The notes beneath the pieces are model-generated. The model had not been told where the DNA came from, made no database searches, and was given only the letters and a program-made list of their open reading frames with translations. The position numbers and the translations under genes were made by a program. A DNA stretch of 64,000 bases, from assembly GCF_025869345.1 (NCBI RefSeq), contig NZ_JAOZVW010000018.1:3990-67989 (forward strand), read 5' to 3'. The DNA comes from Sphingopyxis sp. (lineage in GTDB: Bacteria; Pseudomonadota; Alphaproteobacteria; Sphingomonadales; Sphingomonadaceae). Positions 36,532 through 44,796 of the stretch are shown here, in pieces. Positions within the stretch are counted from its first letter, which is position 1; each line of letters opens with the position of its first letter.

Positions 36532-37269
36532 ATGATCGCCGACACCGATTTTTCCGGAAAGACCATCCTCGTCGTCGGCGGATCGAGCGGCATCGGCAAC
36601 GGCATTGCGCATGGCTTTCGCCAACGCGGCGGAGCGGTGCACGTCTGGGGAACCCGCGCCGCCGCGTCTGATTATGATCCCGCCGACGGCTCCGATCTCG
36701 CGGGGCTCGGCTATGATGGCGTCGATGTCGGCGATCCCGCCGCGATCGAGGCCGCCGCGACGCCCTTCGACCGGCTCGACGTGCTTGTGCTGTGCCAAGG
36801 CGTCGTCGTCTACAAGCGCGGCGAGTTCGAGCGCGAGGGGTGGGACCGCGTCATGGCGGTCAACCTTGATAGTCTGATGCATTGCGCGCGCAAATTTCGC
36901 CGCCAGCTATCCGAGTCTCGCGGTTCGATCGTCGTGGTCAGTTCGATTTCGGGTTTGCGGGGAAATATCGGCAACCCCGCTTATGCCGCGTCCAAGGCGG
37001 GCGCGATCAGCCTGACCAAGACGCTCGGCCAAGCGTTCGCCGCCGACGGCATCCGCGTCAACGGCCTGGCGCCGGGGCTGGTCGACACGAAATTGACCAA
37101 GGCCACGACGCAGCATCCCGACCGCCTGGCGGGCCGCCTCGCGGCGATCCCGCAGCGGCGGATGGGAACGCCAGAGGACATGGCCGGCGCCGCGATCTTC
37201 CTCGCGTCCCCGCTTGCATCCTACGTAACGGGCCACACGCTCGTGGTGGATGGCGGCCTTTCGCTTTAA
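36532..37269 (+). CDS. SDR oxidoreductase, last gene of P450 operon
   Basis: A 245-residue short-chain dehydrogenase: VVGGSSGIGNGIAHGF cofactor loop, LCQG in place of NNAG, VVSSISGLRGNIGNPAYAASKAGA catalytic Ser/Tyr/Lys, and LVVDGGLSL at the end. GGGGAGAG precedes the ATG at 36532, 52 bp after the P450 stop. It likely oxidises an alcohol produced in the same pathway. Just past its stop, CCTTCC-GTTACT-GGAAGG (37285-37302) can form a small hairpin without a T-run. The island's left att repeat begins about 65 bp downstream. Confidence 0.83.
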   Translation: MIADTDFSGKTILVVGGSSGIGNGIAHGFRQRGGAVHVWGTRAAASDYDPADGSDLAGLGYDGVDVGDPAAIEAAATPFDRLDVLVLCQGVVVYKRGEFEREGWDRVMAVNLDSLMHCARKFRRQLSESRGSIVVVSSISGLRGNIGNPAYAASKAGAISLTKTLGQAFAADGIRVNGLAPGLVDTKLTKATTQHPDRLAGRLAAIPQRRMGTPEDMAGAAIFLASPLASYVTGHTLVVDGGLSL

Positions 37270-37334
37270 CACCTGCCGCAAAGCCCTTCCGTTACTGGAA
37301 GGACAGTGGAGATGTTCCCGTAAGTCGTTGAAAA

Positions 37335-37381
37335 ATGGTGGACGCACTAGGGCTCGAACCTAGGACCCGCTGATTAAGAGT
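37335..37381. repeat. Left att repeat (tRNA-Lys 3'-half copy)
   Basis: Perfect 47-bp copy of 51890-51936, beginning ATGGTGGACGCACTAGGGCT. The match extends leftward to 37321 with only two mismatches. This copy lacks the 5' half of the tRNA, so it is the displaced original 3' end left at the far side of the island. Confidence 0.9.
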
Positions 37382-37540
37382 TTGCCTTAAGCTCTTGGTA
37401 TTACGTGGTAATGTGTTGCATCTCGTTGTTCGGGGCACAGGTTTGCGCGGTCCGAGCGTTTGCAGTCCATTGCAGGCTTTCGTGATCCGTAGCGGCCAAT
37501 TGTTCGTTTCTGATACCCCGTTGATGCCCCGTGTCAGTTA

Positions 37541-38152
37541 TCAAGGCATCGCAGTATGGAGATCGCTTAGGTAGCCGTCACACCCGCTAAAGTAGCCTGC
37601 AACGGCTTGCATCACATCTGCTAGGTTAGCGAGATGGGTTGCGGCAAACGTAATGGGTAGGGGGTTGCCTTTTTGATCGACCGGATAACGATAGGCATCC
37701 GACTTCGGGTCAATTTTTGCAAACTGCGCAACTACCGAGGCTACAACGGGGTCAGCCTCGTCCGGATCGGAAGTGCCGTATCGGTCAAGCAGGGTTGTGA
37801 AGTCTTCCCAGAGCCTGTCCAGGCTATGGGTCTTCCAGTTCGCGTCAATTCCGACTTGTCCCCCATGCGTCGCAAGCTGATATTTGAGGGATAGTTCGAT
37901 AAATTGCCGATAGTTGAATATGATTGGATAGACGAGAAAGTCCCGGTCCGCTGGCTGTTCGGCGCAGTGGGCAACGGCGATGTCCGCTGACCTCTTGTAT
38001 CCGTCAATCATGAGCACCAACCGCGTGAAGTCGTCTTTTGCAATCAGCGCATTCTCCGTCGGATTCTCAGCCTCGACAAAAGGTGTGTCACCTTCCATCG
38101 GCCAACGAAAATCCGAGTTCAGAATTTCCTCGAATACATGCCTCTTCGACAT
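37541..38152 (-). CDS. Hypothetical protein, helical, divergent from PLD gene
   Basis: A 203-residue protein that I do not recognise. It is mostly helical in appearance with a central FNYRQFIELSLKYQL stretch and HSLDRLWEDFTTLLDRYG, a pattern that recalls HEPN-type helical proteins, but no R-x4-6-H ribonuclease motif is clear. It is divergent from the phospholipase-D-like gene with only 86 bp between starts, so the pair may share a promoter region. It is the first gene inside the left end of the island. Its base use is plainly less GC-rich than the host genes to the left. Confidence 0.6.
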   Translation of the reverse strand: MSKRHVFEEILNSDFRWPMEGDTPFVEAENPTENALIAKDDFTRLVLMIDGYKRSADIAVAHCAEQPADRDFLVYPIIFNYRQFIELSLKYQLATHGGQVGIDANWKTHSLDRLWEDFTTLLDRYGTSDPDEADPVVASVVAQFAKIDPKSDAYRYPVDQKGNPLPITFAATHLANLADVMQAVAGYFSGCDGYLSDLHTAMP

Positions 38153-38238
38153 CCGCTATCTGAACTCCGCAAGAAAGCTGTTAGCCCCGGCGTTTAATCA
38201 GATAAAGGTGACGCCTCAACAGAGATCTGGATGGTATC

Positions 38239-39522
38239 ATGCCGAAACTAAGGGACGCATACGGAAACTCCAAATCCAGTGGCTACACCATAGATTTCTT
38301 TGAGCTTACGGCACCGGGTGCCAAGTCGGCGATGTTAGCAAGCCCCTTTTTCTCAACCTACGATCCCATCGAAAGGCTCACCAAGAGAGGCTGTGAGGTG
38401 AAGCTGATCGTGCGTTTGTGCTCGGTTACTCCCCCAACGGTGGTTGCCAAGGCAATGGCAGATCCGCTGGTCACTCTGCGATTTTTCACCAGTCGGGCAT
38501 TTCACGCGAAGCTCTATATTGTCGATGATCAAGCGATGGTCGGGAGCGCAAATCTGACATCTGCGGGATTAATGTCCAATCGCGAAGTTTCGATTGTGGT
38601 TCGTAAAGACCGCGATGCGGCGTTCGACGAATTGCCCGGCCTCTTTGACCTATTCTGGAGCCACGCCGGTGCGATGACGCCCGATATTCTTGCCGCGTAC
38701 CAAACCGCGTTTCGTCAGATCGGAAACCCGAAAGAAGAGGCCGAATTTGAACAATATTTGACGAAGCTAGTCGGAAAAGTGGACCCACCAAGCGCCATGG
38801 CGGGTAGCGACGTTATGTCCAAACGGCGGTCGTTCCTTGAGCAATTGCGTCGAAAATATGACGAACAGGTCATCCCAGCCTTTCGGGAGGTTCGGGATAT
38901 TATGTTGGAAAGCGGGCTTAGGCGGGCCGAGTTTGCCGATGGCGACATCGAGATTGAACTCAATCGGTTTCTAGGCTGGACCCGATTGATCCACGCACCC
39001 GGCGAAACTTGGAAACAATCAACCCTGGTTGCTCAGCCGGAACGTCGCGAGCGGACATTGACCTATCTACGGGACTGGGCGCAAGTCGGCGATACCAGAG
39101 CAGGCGATATGTATTATGCCGAAGAGGAGTTTGGTAACATCGCGCGGCTGCGGGAGGGATTCGCGTCGGTCTCTACTATCGAGGCCATGGACTACGATCA
39201 GATGTTTGACACCCTGTGTGGATGTCATGCCTTTTACGACATGCTTAGATTCGTGTCGGGCGGGTTGCCGGGCCTAAAAACCGATTTTGCGAAGCGCAAC
39301 ACACTACCGGAAATTAAGGCTACACTTGCTTACTTGTTGCACGGTGATGGGCTCATGCTTGAGCGGGCCTACGATTGCATATTCGATGAGAAGTGGAAGT
39401 TGGGAAGGTTCGGTGAAAACTGTGTCATGGAATTGGTCGGCTGGATGACCCCGGATCGGCCGCCAGTGAATGGGCGGACATTGAAGGCTTTAAGATTTAT
39501 CGGCCATGACATAGCAGGCTAA
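38239..39522 (+). CDS. Phospholipase-D-like (single HKD) protein
   Basis: A 427-residue protein with one HKD motif: FHAKLYIVDDQAMVGSANLTSAG, giving His89, Lys91 and the GSAN segment. Single-HKD proteins work as dimers and are often nucleases. The remaining 290 residues form an unfamiliar C-terminal region (for example LNRFLGWTRLIHAPGETWK and FGENCVMELVGWMTPD). No signal peptide or membrane segment is seen. Its place in an island that also has a restriction system, next to an unknown divergent gene, suggests a defence nuclease; this is inference. Confidence 0.72.
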   Translation: MPKLRDAYGNSKSSGYTIDFFELTAPGAKSAMLASPFFSTYDPIERLTKRGCEVKLIVRLCSVTPPTVVAKAMADPLVTLRFFTSRAFHAKLYIVDDQAMVGSANLTSAGLMSNREVSIVVRKDRDAAFDELPGLFDLFWSHAGAMTPDILAAYQTAFRQIGNPKEEAEFEQYLTKLVGKVDPPSAMAGSDVMSKRRSFLEQLRRKYDEQVIPAFREVRDIMLESGLRRAEFADGDIEIELNRFLGWTRLIHAPGETWKQSTLVAQPERRERTLTYLRDWAQVGDTRAGDMYYAEEEFGNIARLREGFASVSTIEAMDYDQMFDTLCGCHAFYDMLRFVSGGLPGLKTDFAKRNTLPEIKATLAYLLHGDGLMLERAYDCIFDEKWKLGRFGENCVMELVGWMTPDRPPVNGRTLKALRFIGHDIAG

Positions 39523-39819
39523 AGGGTATGTCTGCCGTTCAGTGATATGGTCGGTTTAGAGGATTTGGAGACCGGCCCGCTCTCCATCACTGACATTACG
39601 CACAAGCGGCAATTGAACGAATGAGACTCTAAATTCCCCAGACTATCGCGCGGCACTTGGTCTGCGTTCGTTGCCCGGATTTCGGTTCTAAGCACCCCCC
39701 GGTCATCGGTGGACCTGTAGCAGCCCGTAGTTTTCTTACGCATCCCGTCCGCGATCAGGAATTCCTTTGAGAATGGCGGAAATCCATGATTATTGAGGTG
39801 CCGTTGAAAGGAACGGCAC
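39523..39819. other. Non-coding gap upstream of integrase
   Basis: About 300 bp with no convincing gene on either strand. A minus-strand open frame overlaps it and the integrase start, but it reads as a shadow of the integrase and has no ribosome site or recognisable motif. The stretch presumably contains the integrase promoter and perhaps recombinase arm sites; no palindromic operator stands out. Confidence 0.5.
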
Positions 39820-40980
39820 ATGCGCAAAGCACTTAGCGTCAAGGCAATCGAAGCGTTCAAGCCCGATGTGAAACGGTATGAGGTCCATGATCTCTTGTGC
39901 CCGGGGTTCAGCCTTCGGGTATTCCCGACCGGCAGGAAGGTCTTCACGGTCAAGTACCGCTACGGACTGACCCAACGCCGTTTGCCGCTTGGCGTTCATC
40001 CCCGCATCTCCCTTGCCGAAGCCCGCAACAAGGCGCTCGAAGCGTTGCGGTTGGTTGACGAGGGCATTGATCCCGCCGCGCGCCGCCGCCAGCTCAGCAT
40101 GACAGTGGAGTCCGTCTGTGCTGATTTTATCCGCCAATACGCCCGCCCGCGCAACCGCAGTTGGCGAGAGGCCGAGCGCATCATGGATCGCGAGTTCGTG
40201 TCCGTTCTCGGGCAGCGCGATATTCGCGAGATCAAGCGGCATGACATCATCGAATTGATGGACGGAGCCATTGAGCGCGGGGCATCCTATCAGGCGAACC
40301 GCATTCACGCCCACCTGCGCAAGCTCTTCAACTGGTGCACGGAGCGCGGCATCATCGAAGCATCGCCCGTTGCCGGGACCAAGCCGCCCACTCGCGAACA
40401 ACCGCGCGACCGGGTGCTGACCGACGATGAAATCCGCGCCGCGCTTCGTGTCTGCGCCAATGAACCCTACCCGTTCGGGCAATTCGTGCCCCTTCTGCTG
40501 GCGACCGCCCAGCGACGCGGAGAGGTTTCGCAGATGAAATGGAGCCAGGTCGATCTTGATGGCAAGCAATGGGTGATCCCTGCGGAGTTAGCCAAGAATG
40601 GCAAGCCACATGTCGTCCCTCTCAATGATTTCGCGTTGCGTATGCTGGCCGCTGTCCCGCGTTTTGAGGATTGTGACTGGGTTTTCACCACGACGCGCCG
40701 CTCACCGATCAGTGGGTTCAGCAAGGCGTTGCGCCATATCCATGAGCAGACAGAGACATCCGGCTGGCGCTTTCACGATCTTCGCCGAACTGCCACAACA
40801 GGCATGGCCCGCCTTGGCGTTCTCCCTCATGTAGTCGAGAAAATTTTGAACCACACCTCAGGAATTGTGTCGGGAATCGCCGCTGTATACAACTTGTTCC
40901 AATATCAGACTGAGCGGCGGACGGCATTGGATATGTGGGGGCAGTTTCTTGAAGGCTTATGCTCGGAGAACGACAAGTGA
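39820..40980 (+). CDS. int: P4-type tyrosine integrase
   Basis: A 386-residue recombinase. The N-terminal arm-binding domain (DUF4102 type) reads YEVHDLLCPGFSLRVFPTGRKVFTVKYRY...LPLGVHPRISLAEAR, then a core-binding domain, then the catalytic domain: ATAQRRGEVSQMKW (first Arg), FHDLRRTATTGMARLG (His-x-x-Arg), LNHTSG (His) and VYNLFQYQTERR with the nucleophilic Tyr. P4-type integrases insert elements at tRNA 3' ends, in agreement with the tRNA-Lys repeat. It lies about 2.4 kb from the left att repeat, with two cargo genes in between. Confidence 0.92.
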   Translation: MRKALSVKAIEAFKPDVKRYEVHDLLCPGFSLRVFPTGRKVFTVKYRYGLTQRRLPLGVHPRISLAEARNKALEALRLVDEGIDPAARRRQLSMTVESVCADFIRQYARPRNRSWREAERIMDREFVSVLGQRDIREIKRHDIIELMDGAIERGASYQANRIHAHLRKLFNWCTERGIIEASPVAGTKPPTREQPRDRVLTDDEIRAALRVCANEPYPFGQFVPLLLATAQRRGEVSQMKWSQVDLDGKQWVIPAELAKNGKPHVVPLNDFALRMLAAVPRFEDCDWVFTTTRRSPISGFSKALRHIHEQTETSGWRFHDLRRTATTGMARLGVLPHVVEKILNHTSGIVSGIAAVYNLFQYQTERRTALDMWGQFLEGLCSENDK

Positions 40981-40993
40981 GGCTCGCGCAGCG

Positions 40994-41710
40994 ATGCGCG
41001 CCCGCCTTCGTGCCGATCCTTATTTGCCTAAAGGGCTAGATTTCCTGCGTTCGACCGAATTACGGGCTATTGCCGAGGCCATCGGCGGAGTAGAGCAGCG
41101 CAGCCTTGTTGATCTCCGATACCACCTTGCCAGCGCATTTGCGCAGCACGTCCGCGACGTGGCAGGGGATAGGCTCAAACCCAATAGGTCAGAACGGCGC
41201 AAGGCGTTACGGTCGCTTCAGGCGAAAGCTGCGGCCTTGCGGGTAGCAGCCGAGGAAAACATGCCTTGGCTTCGATCTGAGCATTATGAGGCAAAATTTT
41301 TCGGGGCGACTGGTCCAGACTGGTCACCCTTCGAATATGACTATGTAGCTTTGGTTCAACCCGTCGAGCGGCTGGAGGCTATCGCCGCATCAATCTTGAG
41401 TGTGCCGCCTATCGGGAACGGTACAGCAACCAGCCCATTTCTCGCGGGCTTCCCCAGCGACCGGCTAGAAAATCCCGGAACAGGCGTACAGTTCGCCTTT
41501 GCCCGCCGCCTGGCTCAAATCTACTTCGACCTAACAGGCAAGACACCGGGTGTAACCAAGGAGCAGCCCGGGCCATACCAGCGGATGGTGGCGGCTGCGT
41601 CTGACGCATTTCGCAATGCCTACAAGGCGGCGGAAAGCCCTTTCGGGGAATGGAGAGCGCCGAGCCGAGAGGTCATGCAGAAGGCATGCAAAAGCATAGG
41701 GCGAAAATAG
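40994..41710 (+). CDS. Hypothetical protein downstream of integrase
   Basis: A 238-residue protein that I do not recognise. The N-terminal part is Arg/Leu-rich and helical (RSLVDLRYHLASAFAQHVRDVAG...RSERRKALRSLQAKAAALR), while the C-terminal part has FAFARRLAQIYFDLTGKTPGVTK and QRMVAAASDAFRNAYK. The latter resembles small helical proteins often annotated as hypothetical next to integrases in alphaproteobacterial islands. Start ATG 40994 is 14 bp past the integrase stop; a weak GAGG lies before it. No catalytic motif can be named. Confidence 0.6.
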   Translation: MRARLRADPYLPKGLDFLRSTELRAIAEAIGGVEQRSLVDLRYHLASAFAQHVRDVAGDRLKPNRSERRKALRSLQAKAAALRVAAEENMPWLRSEHYEAKFFGATGPDWSPFEYDYVALVQPVERLEAIAASILSVPPIGNGTATSPFLAGFPSDRLENPGTGVQFAFARRLAQIYFDLTGKTPGVTKEQPGPYQRMVAAASDAFRNAYKAAESPFGEWRAPSREVMQKACKSIGRK

Positions 41711-41800
41711 GATCATTTCGCGCCCTCTTTTCAGCCCTGCATTCGTTTCGATCCTGCGCATATTTGCTCGAACCGCTCCAAACAGAAAGGACGGTTTGAA

Positions 41801-41995
41801 ATGCAACAAAATCCAATTGCCCTTGATCGGGCAGGCTTGCGGGCTCTTGGCGTTCGCAATGCAAACAGCACAATTTTGCGCTGGGAGAAGGCTGGGGTGT
41901 TCCCCCGGCGATACCGCATTGGCGGCTGCGTATTCTGGGACGCAGAAGCTGTGCGCGATCATCTCGTCCGTCTCGCTGAGGAGGCTGGACGATGA
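41801..41995 (+). CDS. AlpA-like excisionase/regulator
   Basis: A 64-residue winged helix protein: LDRAGLRALGVRNANSTILRWEKAGVFPRRYRIGGCVFWDAEAVRDHLVRLAEEAG. The ILRWEKAGVFPRRYRIG and FWDAEAVRDHL blocks are the AlpA/MerR-like hallmark. AlpA proteins control the integrase or act as directionality factors for excision of P4-like elements. GAAAGGACGG precedes the ATG. Its stop overlaps the next start by 4 bp (ATGA), so it heads a three-gene unit with the small protein and the primase. Confidence 0.82.
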   Translation: MQQNPIALDRAGLRALGVRNANSTILRWEKAGVFPRRYRIGGCVFWDAEAVRDHLVRLAEEAGR

Positions 41996-42258
41996 GCAAG
42001 AAGCTACGCAATCGCAAGGCTGCGCCGGTCAATCCGGCGACCGAAGTAGAAGTCGAGTTCCGACTAACAATCAAGGAGGTCCACACCCGGACAACAACAA
42101 TCTGCGATCAGCGCTCAAACACGTTCGCTTTCGATTTCGGGCATGACTTTGAGGCAGCGCGAGCATGGCTGGAATCTGAAGAAACTTGGACTGATTTGGG
42201 AGATATGTGTGCGGAAGCTCGCGATCACTTCGCCGCATGGCGGGAGGCCGCCCGATGA
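41992..42258 (+). CDS. Small hypothetical protein of the replication unit
   Basis: An 88-residue protein that I do not recognise. It starts with a basic stretch (MSKKLRNRKAAP), continues with a beta-rich section (VEVEFRLTIKEVHTRTTTI) and ends in an acidic helix (EAARAWLESEETWTDLGDMCAEARDHFAAW). It is tightly coupled on both sides by ATGA overlaps with the AlpA-like gene and the primase gene, which suggests a role in replication or its control. Confidence 0.65.
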   Translation: MSKKLRNRKAAPVNPATEVEVEFRLTIKEVHTRTTTICDQRSNTFAFDFGHDFEAARAWLESEETWTDLGDMCAEARDHFAAWREAAR

Positions 42259-44018
42259 CGTCTGCACAAACCATTGCAGTTCGGTTTGACCGAAGCGCCA
42301 GCGTTCTCAGCATGATGGAAAGGTTCGCAGGGCAGGATATTCCTGTCCTGCCGATCCACGGTGTTGTCGCTCGCCGGTGCACATGTGGCGTCGATGAATG
42401 CTCAAGCCCCGGCAAGCACCCGATCAGTTCTCTGGTTCCCCACGGGGTCAAGGACGCGACGGCCGACCTGAAAACCATCAGGCGTTGGCATCGCAAGCAC
42501 CCGGACATGAACTATGCCGTGGCGACCGAAGGGCTGGCGGTGATCGACTGCGACAGCAAGGAAGCGTTGGGGGCGTTTCGATCCGGCTATCACCCGCCGC
42601 CGACCTTCACCGTGAAGACAGCGCGCGGTTTTCACTTCTACTATCGGGGCGAAATGCCCGCCCGCAACGGGGTGCAGAACAAGCTTGATGTGAAAAGCGG
42701 TCCCGGCTCCTATGTCGTCGGGCCGGGCTCGCGCCATGCTTCCGGGGCGATATATGCTGTGTGGGAAGACGAGCCATTAGCTGACTTGCCGCAGAACATC
42801 GCGGACATGTCCGAACGGCCCGAAGAATCGTCCGATGAGGGCGGAGGCGGGCCGATCCCCGTTGGGCTGCGCAATTCCACCATGACGCAGTTCGCGGGAT
42901 ACATGCACGCCAAGGGGGTGCCGCGAGCGGCGGTGCTGGAAACGCTAAAGACGTTGAACCGCACCATGTCGGAAAAACCATTGCCGGATCGCGAGGTCAG
43001 GCAAATCGCGCGCAGCGTCTCGCGATATCCGGTCAAGGCCTTGCCCCAGATCATTCCGTTCTCGGAAATCCCGGAAGAGCGCCTTGATTTCCTATGGTAT
43101 CCATACATCTGCCTTGGCACGCTCGGGCTGTTGGACGGTGATCCCGGCGACGGGAAGAGTCAGCTTTGCGTTTGGCTCTGCGCGCGTCTGAGCCGTGGCG
43201 ACAAGTTGCCTAACGGGGACCGGTTTGAACCTGCCAATTGCTTCCTGTTCAATTTCGAGGACCTGCCGGGCGCGGTCATCAAGAAGCGGCTGGAAGCGAA
43301 CGGTGCGGACCTGTCGCGGGTGTTCATCCAGTCGCGGCAGTTCCAGCTCACAGCGGAAATGGTCGAGTGGATGGATGGCGAAATTGCCGAAAAGCGACCC
43401 CATCTCGTTATCCTTGATCCCATTCAGGCCTTCATGTCCGGCGTTGACGGCAACAGCAATATCGACGTGCGCGAGTTTATGTCACGCTTGGGCGAGATCG
43501 CGATGAACCGAAAGTGTGCGATTATCTGCGTCCGTCACTTCGGCAAAGGTGCCCAAGACAAGGCCATGAAGAAGGGGCTGGGATCGACCGACTTCGTGGG
43601 TATCTCGCGCAATCAGTTTGGCCTTGCCCGCCGCAGCGACGGTGTCCGGGGCTTCATCGTGTTCCACATGAAGACGAACTTCGAACGCGGGGAGTCCATG
43701 CTGTTCACGATGGGCGATGCCGATGGTCGGAAGGGAGAGCAGCCGAAGATCGGCTTCGACAAGTTCACCGACATTACCGCCGATGACTTCTTTTCGGGCG
43801 AGACATCCATGCGCGGCCCGGATCAGGATGAAAGGGAGGTAGCCAAGGAATATCTGCTTGAGGCGCTGGCCGGTGGCCCCAAGGCGGCTGCGGCGCTCAA
43901 ATCGCAGGGCGAGGCGCGGACGATAAGTGCATCCACCCTTGACCGAGCGCGGAAGGAACTCGGCATCATTACCGCCAAGCAGGGCAAAATCTGGTTCTGG
44001 TCGCTCCCGCCGGAGTAA
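42255..44018 (+). CDS. Primase-polymerase/AAA replication protein
   Basis: A 587-residue two-part protein. The first roughly 200 residues form a bifunctional primase-polymerase domain: PVLPIHGVVARRCTCGVDECSSPGKHP, where cysteines may bind zinc, then VIDCDS and VKSGPGSYVVGPGSRH. The second half is a RepA/AAA_25-type ATPase with Walker A GDPGDGKSQL, the switch-like FNFEDLPGAVIKKRL and Walker B PHLVILDPIQAFM. Such fusions start replication of P4-like satellites and plasmids. The start ATG 42255 overlaps the preceding stop. Its presence means the element may replicate after excision. Confidence 0.85.
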   Translation: MTSAQTIAVRFDRSASVLSMMERFAGQDIPVLPIHGVVARRCTCGVDECSSPGKHPISSLVPHGVKDATADLKTIRRWHRKHPDMNYAVATEGLAVIDCDSKEALGAFRSGYHPPPTFTVKTARGFHFYYRGEMPARNGVQNKLDVKSGPGSYVVGPGSRHASGAIYAVWEDEPLADLPQNIADMSERPEESSDEGGGGPIPVGLRNSTMTQFAGYMHAKGVPRAAVLETLKTLNRTMSEKPLPDREVRQIARSVSRYPVKALPQIIPFSEIPEERLDFLWYPYICLGTLGLLDGDPGDGKSQLCVWLCARLSRGDKLPNGDRFEPANCFLFNFEDLPGAVIKKRLEANGADLSRVFIQSRQFQLTAEMVEWMDGEIAEKRPHLVILDPIQAFMSGVDGNSNIDVREFMSRLGEIAMNRKCAIICVRHFGKGAQDKAMKKGLGSTDFVGISRNQFGLARRSDGVRGFIVFHMKTNFERGESMLFTMGDADGRKGEQPKIGFDKFTDITADDFFSGETSMRGPDQDEREVAKEYLLEALAGGPKAAAALKSQGEARTISASTLDRARKELGIITAKQGKIWFWSLPPE

Positions 44019-44047
44019 TCCAACTATTCAAGTTTCCAAGTTTTCAT

Positions 44048-44104
44048 CGCCGGGGTGGGGGCGGAAGTTGCATCATGCGTTTCCGTGTCGCCCCGGCGCT
44101 TTTC
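44048..44104 (+). terminator. Possible terminator after the primase gene
   Basis: CGCCGGGG (44048-44055) pairs with CCCCGGCG (44091-44098), followed by CTTTTC. The loop is long (35 bases), so the hairpin is not ideal. It lies 30 bp past the primase stop, between convergent transcripts. Confidence 0.4.
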
Positions 44105-44198
44105 ATGATGCTCCTGGCGTTGAAAACATGAAAACCTGAAATGTTGGATTGGGCACGGCGCGAGAGGCACCGGGCTGACCGATGCCCCCGAACGCGCC

Positions 44199-44498
44199 TC
44201 AGACGGTCGGCGTTGCGGACAAAGCTTTGCGGGCTTCCTCCAGCGCCTTCGATCCCGGAGTCCACTGCCACGGCTGGCGCGCGGCATGATCTTTGCCCAA
44301 TGTCGGGTAAAGCTTGGTTTGCTTCGCAGCGAGCCGCAGCAGCATCCGGGCGTCACGGGGCGGCATGTTCAATTCGCGGGCAAGCTGGTCGAGCGTGACC
44401 ATGTTCGGGGTGTCCTTGGAACTGGCCGCCTTGGTGCCAGTATCGGGTTCGACTTTTGCAGTCGGGGCGGGGGCGGTCGGGTTCGTCGTAGTGGTCAT
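44199..44498 (-). CDS. Hypothetical protein, possible small HTH
   Basis: A 99-residue protein. It starts with a Thr/Pro/Ala-rich disordered leader (MTTTTNPTAPAPTAK) and then has NMVTLDQLARELNMPPRDARMLLRLAAKQTKLYP, which looks like a small helix-turn-helix. AAGGAG with 9-bp spacing before ATG 44498 supports this start over longer in-frame ones. It is convergent with the primase gene. It may be a DNA-binding regulator of the island; nothing more can be supported. Confidence 0.62.
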   Translation of the reverse strand: MTTTTNPTAPAPTAKVEPDTGTKAASSKDTPNMVTLDQLARELNMPPRDARMLLRLAAKQTKLYPTLGKDHAARQPWQWTPGSKALEEARKALSATPTV

Positions 44499-44568
44499 GT
44501 CGTTCACTCCTTGGTTGTTGAACGACCTTTCCATTAAGGCGGATTCGGAAGGCGTGTCAGGAGAAATC

Positions 44569-44796
44569 CTAGAAATCCCAGTCGATTTCCATGAGCGGGA
44601 TCGAGAATGACGCTTTCCCGTCGGTGAAAAGATATTCGTCATCATCGCTGCCGATCTCGAAGGTGTAGCGGTGCCCGTCCACCTCAATGTGGATGATCTC
44701 ATCAGGTGTGTAGATCACGTCGATTGTCGCGCCGGGGAAGAGCGCACGGGCATGATCGATCAGGTGCAGTCGATCGAGCGGTTCGTCGTTGGGCAA
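44569..44796 (-). CDS. Small acidic hypothetical protein (TTG start)
   Basis: A 75-residue strongly acidic protein: YTPDEIIHIEVDGHRYTFEIGSDDDEYLFTDGKASFSIPLMEIDWDF. The codon is TTG, and AAAGGAGG stands 6-12 bp before it, which makes translation credible. The high Asp/Glu content and small size recall DNA mimics or antirestriction proteins found on mobile elements, but no family is recognised, so that is only a guess. It lies 70 bp upstream of the small HTH-like gene in the same direction. Confidence 0.6.
   Translation of the reverse strand: MPNDEPLDRLHLIDHARALFPGATIDVIYTPDEIIHIEVDGHRYTFEIGSDDDEYLFTDGKASFSIPLMEIDWDF

Noticed and set aside
37335-37381. A second tRNA gene at the left island end
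   Set aside because: Only the 3' half of tRNA-Lys is present; no D-arm or 5' acceptor strand follows.
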